A stretch of DNA of 64,000 nt from Porpolomopsis calyptriformis (Eukaryota; Basidiomycota; Agaricomycetes; Agaricales; Hygrophoraceae), in NCBI GenBank assembly GCA_951640195.1, contig OX621168.1:1-64000 (forward strand), given 5' to 3'. Under the pieces are notes generated by a model. That model was not told the DNA's origin, searched no databases, and saw only the letters and a list, made by a program, of their open reading frames with translations. A program made the translations under genes and the position numbers. The first letter of the stretch is position 1. Each line of letters opens with the position of its first letter. Shown piece after piece: positions 31,072-42,344 of the stretch.

Positions 31072-33652
31072 TCACTCCCACGTATTTTCCCAGCCGGTGG
31101 AAGGTGAGCTAGTGGAGGGTGGGACATTCTCTTCATCGCTGTCTTCGCTCGACTCGCTGGTTTCTGCCTCATTCGTGGGCTCTTCTGAAGCTTTCTTGGT
31201 CTCTTCCACCACCACCACTTTGACCTTCCGCTCAGCTTCTGCCTGTTCCTTTGCCTCCTCTTGCTTTTTCTTCTCCTCAGCCTCGGCTATTTCTTTCTCC
31301 TTCTCTTTCATCTTCCCTTCCTGTTCCTGCAGCTGCAACTTGATCTTTGCGAGCTCCAGTTCCTTCTTCTCAAGCTCTGTTTTTTCCTTTTCCTTTGCTT
31401 TCTCCTTCTCGACCGCTTCCCTCTTGCGTTTTTCCCACTGATAGTTATGGGTCAGTCCACGTGATATGTCTGAATCACAGAATTTTTCACCTCCAATTTC
31501 TCCTTGACCTCCCTCTCTTCTTTCTCTCGTTTCAACCGTTCCCTCATCTCCCTCTCGCTGATGACCCATTTGGCGGCTTCGTTGGCAGCAACTTCAGGCT
31601 GCGACTTATTCTTCAACAAATCTGAGACACAGACAAAACCAGTAAACAGAGCATTCCGTAAATGAAAGAAAAAGAACTCACATCCCTGCAGGGCAGCAAC
31701 ACTGAACTCCTCTTCAGGTATCGAATCAGCAAACTTCTTTGCCAGGAGGCCAAGTGTGGCACTATCCAAAGGCTTGGCGGAATGTTGGCTTGCAGCGATA
31801 TGTTCTTCGACCGGAGGAGGTAAATAGGCCTGGTTCTTTGCTCCAAAGCCGTCTGGGTTCGAGGTGCGCGCAGGAGACCGCGCCTTGGCTGAAGATGGTG
31901 ATGGTTCGGATGAGTCTGTGGCAGTGAGTGATGTCATGGACCAGAGAGTCGATGGACCTGAAGGAGTGGTCGGCGATTGAGGTGGAGATGGTGGTGGATT
32001 GGGTAAATCGACCCCATCAAGATCACCTTCCAAAATGATATCGTCCTCATCCGTCGAAGGGAAGAAATTGCGAAATAGGGCCTCAGCTTGCCACTTGGAG
32101 GCATTCTTGAACTCGACCCAGACGTCCATGCGTCCAGGGCGAGAAAGTGCCGGATCCAACCTCTCCAAGTGATTCGTCGTGCTTTGAAACGACTGACGTC
32201 AGCAAAAACCAAATTGGCTCTTGAAGACATCAGAGAATGGCGCTTACGCGAACAGAATCCGCCCTTCCGCAGCCGCGACGCCGTCAAGTGCATTCAACAG
32301 CCCACTGAGACTCAGGGTGTTCACATCCGAGAGTTGCTCTTTGTGGTGCTTGCTTCGGTGACGCGAGGAGCTTGGTGGTGGCGGCTGTTCGACTGGGCCT
32401 TCTTCGCAAGCCCCGGAATCTGGATTACCATTGGCAGACTTGTCGCGAGTGACGCTTCGCGTAAAGGCGGCATCAAGGTCCTCGAGCAAAAGGATACAAC
32501 GTGCTGGTACGCGGCCCATGAGAGCCGTGAGGGTGCTATCGCTCACCCAGGACGAGGAGAGCGAGACCACATAGATGTCAAGCATCAGCTCGCCTGCGAT
32601 GGCATGGATAAGGGAGCTTTTGCCAGACCCCGGAACCCCATGGAGCAAATACCCACGGCGGAATGGGATGCCTCGATCAGCATACCACTGGGGAATGAAA
32701 GATATGTGAGGAGTGTAACATCGATGTCCAGAACGAGACCCACCTTCTCGGACTTGAGAAAATCACGAGTGTCGGAAAGGAGCATCTCTTTAACGCCAGG
32801 GTTGAGAACGATGGAGGACATGGGTCGCTTGTGGCGAGAATCGGTCCAACGCCAGCTACCATGGGAATCGGCGAAATAAATTTGGATACGGTGGACAGCC
32901 TCCGCCTCGTACTCCCGTTTGGCCTGAAGGACGAGTTGCTTGAGGATGGTGTTGTTGCGGGCGACCACGCTGAAGGAGGTGGTGAGGTTGATTATGGGAA
33001 CGAAAGGGAGGAAGAAGATACCTTATCGACAAGACCTCGCAGTTGCTGCCATCTGACTTTCTTGAGCGTCTAATCCGGAGCCAATGACCTCTATAGTAGA
33101 TGGTATGTGTGGTATCGAAGGTAGGTTGGAATACCACACGTGTCTTGACTTTGCCCGGGGCGAGCTCATCGTCACACTCGTCCTCGTCGTCGCCAAAGGA
33201 GTTGTCGGCGGTGCGTGCGAGACCTGGGGTGGTTGTACGGGTGGTGGTCTCAAACTCGCGGGAGCGCTGCCATTCAGGCCGGCGGGAAAGCCACAGCATG
33301 AGCCAATCATATGGGTAGTCTTCCTCCGAGAAGTGGGCGGTGAGGAAGAAGGCTAAGAAAGGGGGCAAGACGAGTGATTAAGATGGAAACAAAGAGAAAC
33401 CAAAGAGAAGAGGCAAAGGATGTGAAACCTAGACGAAAGACTTACAGTTGACAAAATGTGACCTTGGAAGTGATATAGGATGTGAGAGGGGATGAGAGGA
33501 GGGATGTGATCTGGTACTCACCAGGCAGAACTAGAAACTCGTCTTGCTGTTTCTACCGTGCCACCAAGGACGACGAGCTTCATACCGTCGATGACAGATG
33601 ATCCCCCAGCGGTACCCATGAGAGGCTGTACGAGTGACTTGAGAGCATCCAT
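31072..33652 (-). CDS. Bcs1-like AAA ATPase with a long charged tail
   Basis: ATG at 33652 begins MDALKSLVQPLMGT. A BCS1-N type region follows (FLTAHFSEEDYPYDWLMLWL), then the AAA module: Walker A GVPGSGKSS, Walker B CILLLEDLDAAF, sensor region SGLLNALDGV and LDPALSRPGRMDVWVEF with the arginine residues. Bcs1 is an inner-membrane AAA chaperone that inserts the Rieske protein in complex III; fungi have several paralogues with other or unknown jobs. Here the AAA domain has an acidic and Pro/Ser insertion after Walker B. The C-terminus adds over 200 residues, including a Lys/Glu-rich coiled coil (about 31440-31230) absent from canonical Bcs1, so a paralogous function is more likely than the Rieske role. 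Confidence 0.85.
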
Positions 33653-34360
33653 GGATGAGATGAGAGGGATTGATGATGGTGATGATGATGATGATGATGG
33701 TGGGTTCTATAAACTGGTGAATATTTCAGAGTCAAAACAAAAGGGGAGAGTTGGCTGTGTTTGAAGTGGATTGAGTGAGATGACTGGAAGTGACTTGGAC
33801 GGACGCGTCAACGGAACGTTCCTGAGTTGTGGCGTCTCACGCCATCGTGCACTCGGCCCGTTGGCATGCCACTATAAAAAATAAATATATATTCGGAGAC
33901 GAGCGCTCTAGTAACAACTAGGCTTGCAATGCGCCAAAGGTCGAAATGCAGCCAGATGTATCATCGATGACATGTCATACTCTATCTGCGAAATCGCCGA
34001 AGAAGCCTCTTTCCTTCCAATCAGCTCAGAACGTTGGATCCCCGGACTCTACCGCCTCTTTGACCTCGACCTTCAAAACCAACTCTGGGATGGCAGTATC
34101 GCACCTAACTCTATCAAGTGATGAGTGTGCTAATTAACCTGCTCACCTACTCGGAGCGAAGTTCAAGCCAGGCTCTGCGCTCACTCTGGTTCGACATCAC
34201 CTGATGCTTGCCCTCAGAAGGAAGTTGTCATTGTGTGAAAGATGAGGTCCATAGGTCAAGCACTTAATCTACCGCGTTCTAGGCCGGCTAACCCTAACGT
34301 ATTTAGGAAATGAAAGTATCCCCGTTTTTTGAATATCAGCTAAACAAGCAAACGGTGAGC
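33653..34360. other. Intergenic, no gene seen
   Basis: This stretch holds the promoter of the Bcs1-like gene, including a GATGAT microsatellite at about 33675-33700 just upstream of the start and a CT-poor region at 33870-33900. A short plus-strand reading frame at 33924-34121 has no supporting context. Confidence 0.35.
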
Positions 34361-35260
34361 CCAGCTATTGAGATATTGTGGAGGCAACTCACACACCAAT
34401 TCAATCCACCATCTGTTAGGGGTGAACTGCAACGTGTGATGCATACAGCCACACGGTACTTATATGTCAGGGAGGCCACTCACCTTCGTGCGACATCTGC
34501 TTGACATCAACTAACATGAACTTCTGGTATCCCTCCTCCGTCGTGATGTCAGTATCCCACCAAGCCGGGAGCCCGCGTCCGTTACACGGTTAACTGACCG
34601 TATCACCAGTGGCTCTCTCAAGGGAAAAGAAGGCGAGCCATTGTCCCATAACACTGATGCTCGGGGCCCGAACAAGATGGTAAAGTTTATGGAACCTGTC
34701 CCTCATCTGGTCGTGGACGGCAGAGTTGGTGGTAGGTATACCGGCGGTCTGTGCCTCAGGAAGAGGATATTGCGGATAGACAGAAGAACTGAAACATTCC
34801 CGATCAAGAATTTGGGTGTACACCCCGTAATACTTGTTTTCGATAGTCGTCTTGTGTGGAATGCGAGCGAAACCATTGAGTAGGTATTGAGGCCACATAG
34901 GAGGGTGAGATCTATGGTGGGTCAAATGATAAGACGGTGAGGGTTGGCTTGAAGTTCAAAGATTATAGCTGTTGCCCGCACCATGGATGCATAATCTGCC
35001 GATGCACAGCTCATAAAATCATTTCGTTCAGAGTGGCCAAACGGCTCTCCTTCACGTCGTGACTGGCCGTATTCATCTGATTCCTTGCTCCAGTTGTGAC
35101 GAAAGCGAGCTGGCGAGATCCCGTCGTGCCTAGACGATGAGGCGCAGTGTAAACATTGCACATCGGTCCTGCAATTGGGGAGGTTTCCAAGGGCACAAAA
35201 AGCACACCCGCTGCAGGCATGCAATTCCTAAGAAAGCCTTCCGTAGTTTCGCCATGTCTT
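34361..35260 (-). CDS. Candidate uncharacterised gene
   Basis: Minus-strand reading frames look coding but I could not join them with confidence. One piece (about 35130-34930) reads HDGISPARFRHNWSKESDEY and DYASMVRATAIIFELQ. The next (34913-34605) reads MWPQYLLNGFARIPHKTTIE and ends ERATGDT. After an intron a short piece DTDITTEEGYQKFMLVDVKQ follows, with a good donor at about 34483. No family is recognised. It may be a diverged or decayed gene. Confidence 0.35.
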
Positions 35261-35623
35261 CGTTTAAATAAGACTCTTTTGGGATTATGCCTCCGTACCG
35301 CCAAAATCACTAGAGCACAGTCAAGACGTTAATTCCGCACTCATCATGAGGGTTCTGGGTTGACCGAGCGTCAGGCTCCCAAGTTCGGACTGATCAGATC
35401 AGCCTCGAGTTAAGAAGGATATCCCCAGTCATCCTTTGTTCTTCTGCCCGCATTCCCAGTAAGCGCTGTGCCCGGAAAATACCACAAATATCCCGCCGGA
35501 ATCCTTGGCTGTTCAACGGGCTCAGAAAGCCTAGTACGAGGTGGCCGTGGGGGGTGGACAAAGTAACTTGTGTGACATCAACGGAGTCACAACGGCACTG
35601 CAATTGCGTTCTTCTAAACCATC
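35261..35623. other. Promoter region, no gene seen
   Basis: About 360 bp upstream of the sorting nexin start. No coding exon or repeat was found. Confidence 0.35.
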
Positions 35624-36336
35624 ATGACGGCCGTCTCGCCCTTCGCCCGTAGTAGTGCCTTCGATGAACCCAGAATCGAAGGACGCGAACAAACCGTACG
35701 AGTCCCTTTCCTTACTCCCCAAACTCTTCGGTGCCATAAACACTGTCAGGAATTTTGTTGCAGATCGAGGAAATGTACAGTGTCCCGGAAAGTTTTTTAG
35801 AGATTGAAGTTCGAAACCCCCAGACTCACGGTAAGAAGCTTCACGTTTGGCGTTCTTGTGTTTATTCACAAGTGTCTGAACCATCTTATACAGGATTCGG
35901 CCGGAAGATGTACACCGACTATGAGATAGTGTGCAAGGTAACATCCTTATCTATCCTTGAGCAACTGCAGGATAGGACTTTATTCATTCTAGACAAATAT
36001 CCCCGCTTTCAAACTGCGACACTCACTCGTACGTCGGCGCTACTCTGATTTTGAGGCATTTCGCGACATCCTTGAGCATGAGTCAACTCGAGTCAATATC
36101 CCTCCCCTGCCCGGTAAAGTCTTCACCAATCGCTTTTCAGACGAAGTTATCGAGAGCAGGAGAGAAGGGCTTGAGCGGTTCTTGAGTGTTGTTGCTGGCC
36201 ACCCTCTGTTACAGGTGCTTGCAGTTTTGTTCGCTGGCGTTTACATCAATTCAACCTCTCGTCCTAACAGACTGGAAGTAAAGTATTGTGCGCATTTCTT
36301 CAAGACCCTGCTTGGGACAAAGGCCAATGGGTGTAA
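35624..36336 (+). CDS. SNX3: Sorting nexin 3 / Grd19 homologue (PX domain)
   Basis: Five exons give about 155 residues, the usual length. From ATG at 35624 the protein reads [20 protein letters not shown], then [34 protein letters not shown], the PX core [20 protein letters not shown] with the phosphoinositide-binding Arg, [18 protein letters not shown], and a last exon [18 protein letters not shown]. Snx3/Grd19 binds PtdIns3P on early endosomes and recycles cargo to the Golgi with retromer. Introns are at about 35697-35763, 35832-35893, 35938-35993 and 36215-36272. Confidence 0.9.
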
Positions 36337-36777
36337 TGATGGTGCTACTACCCCAGCTGGCTTTCTACGATGTGTCGTCCTCCAACTCTTAGTACGAATG
36401 TATGCCGTTACACTCGGGTTGTTCATGCAGACTATCTATGAAATCATCTCTTTACATACCGCAGACTTCCGTCGTCACATTTGCCGGAGAAGACCACAAT
36501 TGGCTCAATCATCTGGCTCGTGTACGACAACGTCCATGACCGATCTGGATCATGGCATAAGGAACACATCTCAAAAGCCAGAAAAAAGTATTTCACACCT
36601 GAGGTTCATAGCAAATCCTGATTCAGTGTCGGTTAGTGTTAGAACATCAATGGTATGAACACCAGGAACGAGGGCCAGAAATTCCATCCGGACTGATTGA
36701 CAAGTCGAGGGTCGAAGTGGGCTAAGATGGCAAGAATACACAACTCGACGAGAGGGACGCTGTGAGCGATTAACGAC
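36337..36777. other. Intergenic between convergent genes
   Basis: About 440 bp between the stops of the sorting nexin and Trs65 genes; nothing recognised. Confidence 0.35.
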
Positions 36778-39506
36778 TTACCCTATACGAATGCGATTAT
36801 CGAGCGGTAATATTCCTGGGTGAGTCTTGGAACTATCCGTGGCAGAAAAATCGCTTCGCCCATCCTGCTGTCGCCGCCGTCGATACGGGCAGCGCACCTC
36901 AAACTGTCTTGTCCACGATGATTGATTAAACACGAAGATATCAAGCGTAAATTGGTCAAGCGGACATATCTTGTCTCTCACCCTCGCCTCCCCCATCCAC
37001 TTTTGCATGGGAAAAGGTAACAGTCCAATGGTGACAATAATCGATTGACATCCATCTTCCACTCTCTTTAATACTTGCATCACACCCTGCTCGCCAAACC
37101 CAGCTGTGAGCGTAGGACCGGGAGTCTGAGGGAATGCCCCCATGACCAGGCCTCTCTCCCGTCGGATCTCCACACTAGGGCCGACGCCCAATGGGTTGGC
37201 TATGGGAGGTAGCGAAGATGGTGTTGGTGGTCGTGCCGAATGCGACGGATAGGCTGGGTAGGCGGGCGTAATGGGCGGTTTTACGTTGGGGCTGTGAGAA
37301 GCGGAACCTAGCCCGCCGTGGATACCATCTTCACTCCCCATTGATGGTGGAGGGGCATAAGTAGTGGGTGTAGGAGGAAACTGGGTAACAGGGGTGCTGG
37401 AACCTAGTTTACTCGCCGTAGGTGGTGGTCTTTCTCGTTGACCGTTGGGATTGAGAAATGGAGACGGAGACTGATAATAAGTTGGCGTAGAAGACTTCAT
37501 CAGTCGTCCGGGTGAATATTCACTAAGCGTGTGACGCTTGCTACCCGCAACGCTTTGCGATTGAGGTGAGGGGGTAGGGAGGAATGCTGAATTGACTGCT
37601 ATGGCTGAGATCATCCGTGGACTAAATGTAGGGAAAGGGGATGCCGGTTCTGGTAAAGCATTGTTATTGCCATCACCCTGGAATTCAGTTTCACCGGTTC
37701 GATGAGAAGAAAGATCAAGGACACAGTTCCACCTGGAGGAAAAGGTCTGGGTGGGAAAGGACGTGGATCCAATACGGGCGGTTGTCACGATGCTGGCTTT
37801 TGTGATCTCCGTGTGCGAGTCGCTATCGCGGGTTGTAAGTGCTTGCAGGTAGGGTTTCCCTTGTATGTTTATGAAGACAGCTCGCTGCAAATCTGTATTT
37901 AGCGGACCACGCACACTGGCAGTGGAGTTCCTTTTGTTCAGTGAAAGTGCGTCAGTCTCGTCCGGAGGGCACAGGAAAGAAACCGCATAGAGCAAATTGT
38001 ATTGTTCCATCGGCCCAATGAGAAGTGGGAAGGTGGTTTTTTCTGAAACGCGACCTTCTTCCCATCCGATTAAAGCGGTTTTTGCTCCCTCTCCACCAAT
38101 TGTGACGTCTACGGCTTCAACTGCGAACGCCACTCCGGGACCTGACTCTCCGGAATTCTGGATCTCTACGGACAATACAACCGTGCGCTCCTCATTCCCG
38201 GCTTCTCGTCTCTCCCGTTCATCCAGAACTTCGTCCAACTCCAGATTGTCATTGTCTTCTGGAAGCAGCACGTAGGGAACAAATACCGTACGCATTTGCA
38301 CCCGAAAACCGGATACAGTTTTCAGAGTTTTGCGAAAGGACTTGCGTAATGTTGCTTGGGCAATTCTGGCAGTTGACGGTGTCGGAGAGGGAGTGTGTGT
38401 GACGGGAGGAATGACTGGAGGAAGAGAGAATAACCGGCGTCGGGTGACCCCTCCAAGACGCGTAGTGGAGAGGGAAAGTCGATCAGTGCCAATAGATGAG
38501 AGTAAGGCACCTAGGATAAGGTGCCTATGATTAAGTATAATGATTTTGTCAAGGGATGTTCTTCACTCACCAGAGAGACCTTCCAAGAGATTGACCTCCT
38601 CGAGGCCATTTAATTCGACCAGCCCTTCGTCGATATCACTGGTACCACTGGAAGACGTAGGAGATGGGGGTTCTGAAGGTTCCAGGGGGGCGCTGTGGGC
38701 CGTCAAAAATGCCGCAAGAGGATGTTTCGGATGCGTCACAGCCAGAGGTTTTTCACGCAGCGTCTGCGATACAGTTAGGCATAATAAAGGGTCGGAAAAA
38801 TGCAAGCGCAAGAATGCTTGTTGAAATAGAAGGTGAGTTGGCGGAGAGAATGGACATTTTGGTGGGTGCTTACACACGGTGACACCCAACCGATACACGG
38901 CTACCCAGGCACTTTGTGTACGAGACCAAAGTAACGAAAATGCCTCTAATGAATCTGCACGCGTATTCTGTCCCCAGATGCTGGCCAGCAGAAGTGTTCC
39001 CTCGGATCGAATGTACCTCCGATCATGCTCTGCAGTGGATGGGGTGGGATTTGGGGTGGATGGTGGGATCATAGAGGGGTGTAAACTGTCACTGAATCGG
39101 GCAAACGAGGTCGTGCGTGGAGGGGCAGAGACACGATTGGACAGAGGAGTATCAGGAAAAGAAGCGGGTACGGAGGAAATGTAAGTAGCTTCAAGAGAGA
39201 CCTGAAGATGGGCAAGAAATCCAAGGAGGGTTGCGGGAGGGTGTTGTATGTCTGCGGGGGTGTTTGGTATGGGATGATCTATTTGGACGGTCAGGAAGAA
39301 CTGCAAATGTTCGTCTGTTCGAAAGTTGAAGAAGAAATACGAAATAGTAAATGAGATGGCTCGCCGAAAAATGCCTGTTTCCTTTCAACGGTCACTGATT
39401 TAAGCCGGCTTAACCAGTCATCAGTGTCACCAGAGGGTGGATATTCGATGGACGTGTCGGGAACGAGGACATCCAACACCGAAGAGTTGAATAGCAGCTC
39501 TAACAT
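36778..39506 (-). CDS. TRS65: TRAPP II subunit Trs65-like protein
   Basis: ATG at 39506 (MLELLFNSSVLDVLVPDTS) starts a protein of roughly 850 residues in a few exons (breaks near 39370-39310, 38580-38510 and 38320-38290). The diagnostic part is the C-terminal half: MRTVFVPYVLLPEDND, MEQYNLLYAVSFLCPP and a Ser/Pro-rich insert (SPFPTFSPRMISAIAVN, SPFLNPNGQ), then a beta-rich end (LDQFTLDIFVFNQSSWTRQF). This pattern fits the fungal Trs65 family of the TRAPP II complex, the Golgi tether and GEF for Ypt31/32-type Rabs. It is divergent from the dihydrofolate reductase gene, with only 45 bp between start codons. Confidence 0.72.
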
Positions 39507-39551
39507 GGTGAAGCTATGTTGTTTGGCTGGAGACTCAGATTCAAATAACTT
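39507..39551. promoter_or_regulatory. 45-bp gap between divergent Trs65 and DHFR start codons
   Basis: The start codons at 39506 (minus) and 39552 (plus) are separated by 45 bp, too short for two separate promoters plus leaders. The transcripts probably start inside each other's coding region or share a core. Confidence 0.55.
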
Positions 39552-40248
39552 ATGATAAAAATGCCTCGTCTGACACTCATCCTCGCTGCGAGCAGATCGA
39601 ATGGCATCGGTCAAAACTCGAAACTGCCATGGCATCTTCCAAAAGAGATGAAGTACTTCAGCCGTGTTACCTCAAACGCTCCAGAAGGATGTATGAATGC
39701 GGTCGTCATGGGCAGAAAGACTTGGGAAAGCATCCCACAAAAATTCAGGCCGTTGCCAAACCGTGTCAACATCATCATTAGCAGGAACACAGACTATCAA
39801 CCGTGCGTCGTCAATAGTCTGCATCAATGGACATGACACTGACCGAACACACAGATTGCCATCAGTAGTCTGTCTTCACACCGACTTGGACTCGGCACTC
39901 AGAAGGCTTTCAAATCCTGACTTCACCAAATTGCCGCATATATATCGAGGCTTTATCATCGGTGGAGCGTCACTGTACTGCGAAACTCTAGCGTTGCCGT
40001 TGTCCCCACAAGCGGTGTTCGTCGACCGAATCCTTCTCACCCGCATTCTCTCGCCCAATTTCGAGCAATGCGACGTGTATATGCCAGACTTCTTGGCAGA
40101 GAAAGCGACTGTTGATGGCAAACAAGTTGAATGGCAGAGAGCATCACATATGGATTTGGAGGAATGGGTGGGGTTCGAGGTACCAGAAGGTGTACAACAG
40201 GAAAATGGGGTCGAGTATGAGATCCAGATGTGGGTCCGGCACTACTAG
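39552..40248 (+). CDS. DFR1: Dihydrofolate reductase
   Basis: Two exons give about 214 residues. The first reads LTLILAASRSNGIGQNSKLPWHLPKEM, VVMGRKTWESIP and PLPNRVNIIISRN; the second, after an intron of about 50 nt (39807-39856), has SALRRLSN, GFIIGGASLYCETLALP and the C-terminal strands EWQRASHMDLEEWVGFEVPEG. These are the folate and NADPH sites of DHFR, which makes tetrahydrofolate for thymidylate and purine synthesis. Two in-frame ATGs, 39552 and 39561, are possible starts; the second fits the usual short N-terminus. Confidence 0.93.
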
Positions 40249-40312
40249 GATCGCATGGTGCGAAACTTGTACGATATGCAACATCCTGCCCTCTCCCAAT
40301 ATTTAAAAAAAA

Positions 40313-40615
40313 TTATCCCTGACGCTAAAAAAAAAAAAAAGTCAAAAACGTTGGTGGACGGAGTGCCGTTACAGATACCTGTTTGTGCTTTGGGTTTTTG
40401 GAACAAATGATATAAACCCGTCCCTTGCGTTTGACCACACAGCAGCCGTCACACATAACTTTGACCGATGATCGAACCTTCATGCCCTTTGCCAAGTAAG
40501 GGGCTTGCAAGAGACCTGGTGCGAGGTGTTGAGTGGAAAGGTGTGGGTAAACAGATCCAGTGCCACGAAATCGCGACAGTAGCGGTCTAGAAGCCGCGAG
40601 CAATACACGAAACAT
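40313..40615 (-). CDS. RTC6: Mitochondrial ribosomal protein bL36m
   Basis: The 82-residue product has a mitochondrial targeting-like N-terminus ([20 protein letters not shown]) and the bL36 core [20 protein letters not shown], ending NPKHKQ. The zinc ligands are CDGC, a further Cys in IICSKN and the His of KHKQ. The last three residues RQG and the stop sit in a 12-bp terminal exon (40313-40324) behind a 54-nt intron (40325-40378) with an almost pure T tract before its AG. Reading through the intron would replace the universal RQG end, so splicing is the better model. Part of the large mitoribosomal subunit. Confidence 0.9.
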
Positions 40616-40732
40616 TTCGAGGATGATGAAGTCAGGATAGGAATATTTGGGAGAAATTCAAAAGACTTGAAATCAGCACCGACGAGAATTGTGACGGAAT
40701 TTCTAACACTGGATCCCGTCGTGAAGGGCTGA

Positions 40733-42185
40733 ATGAGAAACGCGAGACAATGTAAGGTGTTTCAGGAAACAGAAACAGTTCCGGCCAATTGCCAAGGCTA
40801 CCTCATCCTCATGCCTCTACCAGCTGCGAACAGCCACCCGACCTCACCATCCCAATTCTTCCTCTGCATTGACGATGAACTCTGTGACATCCAACGAGTC
40901 CAATCTCATGGTCAAGAAGAAGATCTCAGGCAAGCGTTGCAGGTCGTCATTAACAGAGTAGGAGAGCTGGCAAGTCTTTGTCCATCCTCACCCTCAACTC
41001 CAGTGCCCATTCCTCTATCTTCCCAGTCCACGAAGCTCAAGGAAGCCTACAAAGACCAAGCAGAGCTCGAAACATCCCTCAATCTCGCCAAATCCAATCT
41101 TCAACTTGTCCAATCTAACAACGAGATGCTTGAGGAAGCATTGAAACGGGACACTTCTGGTTCCAAAGATGTTGGCTGGCGGCGCGCGAGTGCCCGCGAC
41201 ACTGAGCACCGTTTCGCCGAAGACATTCCTCGACATTCTGACCACGTCCGTGCAGATGCCAGCCCAGCACTTTTCTCCCCCCCAATATCCGGTCGTAGCG
41301 CTATGAGTTTGTTTTCATCGGGCACCCCAGCTTCTGGACAGGACAGTCGCTTCTTCAAGTTTCGTTTCACTAATGGTTCCTTGTCCCGCCCTACCACTCC
41401 AAACACACTGGGATCTCCCGCTCTCAACGGATACACACAACCTCCGCATCCGGTCTCGCCCTCACTTCCTCCCTCGCCTTCACAAGTGAGCAGAGAGCTA
41501 GAAGAGCTCAGTGCTGAGCTTCAGCGAGAACGTGCCGCACACAAAGCAGCTCTCAAACAGAAGGCTGATTTAGAAGCAGAAATCGAGTCTCTGTCCCAAG
41601 CTCTATTCGAAGAGGTATTGTTGCCTGCTCTTGCTTGAACAGACCCAACATTGATATTTCCTGAATATATAGGCAAATAAGATGGTTCGCACAGAGCGCC
41701 TACGGCGAGCCGAGACTGAAGAGGAACTGAAAGAAACCCGTCTAGAAAAAGAAGCTCTCAAGAGTGCCCTCCGCGTCGTTGAAGGCGAAAATGGTCGACT
41801 GCGATGTGTGAGCGGCACGGCAGAGGCATATATACCATCCACGGAGTCGCCATATCCAACTCGCTCTCGTTCCTCGTCTCGCAATGGAATTAAATCACGC
41901 CCCTCATCTTCCTCTTCCGCTCCATCCTCACCAGAGTCATTCAAGTTCGCGCTGGACGCACCATCATCAGCTCCGACAACATATCCGCCTTCCCCGCCCC
42001 CAGAGCCTTCAGACTCCACACCGGTGGCATCGCCAGCCCCCGCATCAGAGGATCTGGCGTCCGAAGATCCGAACCTTTTACCATCCTCCGCATCTTTCCA
42101 ACTGCGAGCATTTGCTGACGCAAAGCGCAAACCTGAGAACCTAAAATCTGCTTCTTTGTTCCCTACTGCACCTTCCATTTCATGA
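40733..42185 (+). CDS. SEC2: Sec2-domain Rab guanine nucleotide exchange factor
   Basis: Two exons are joined over an intron at about 41614-41672. The Sec2 coiled coil spans it: LEELSAELQRERAAHKAAL, DLEAEIESLSQALFEE, ANKMVRTERLRRAETEEEL and SALRVVEGENGRLRC. This is the helical hairpin that activates Sec4/Rab8 for exocytosis at the growing tip. The N-terminus and C-terminus are Ser/Pro-rich and disordered. Starts at 40733 or 40811 are both in frame; no strong reason decides between them. It is divergent from bL36m, 117 bp apart. Confidence 0.82.
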
Positions 42186-42344
42186 ACAAACGGACTTGCT
42201 CTGTCAGATTCCCCTCAATCGCTGCATTCAGTGCATACTATCTACCACATTTATTACGCTGCCTGGAGCCGTGTGTAAGGTTGCGGATTACTCGAATAAA
42301 AAAATATTTTACATGAGCCTGTCCGAAAATGGTTTCAACCTAAG

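Noticed and set aside
30665..31081. Minus-strand frame with a hydrophobic helix after the Bcs1-like gene
   Set aside because: No splice or start support, lies in the intergenic gap between two 3' ends, and composition is like chance frames.
41603..42178. Long minus-strand frame opposite the Sec2 gene
   Set aside because: Mirror of the coding strand of Sec2, rich in Ser/Gly/Asp from reversed codons.
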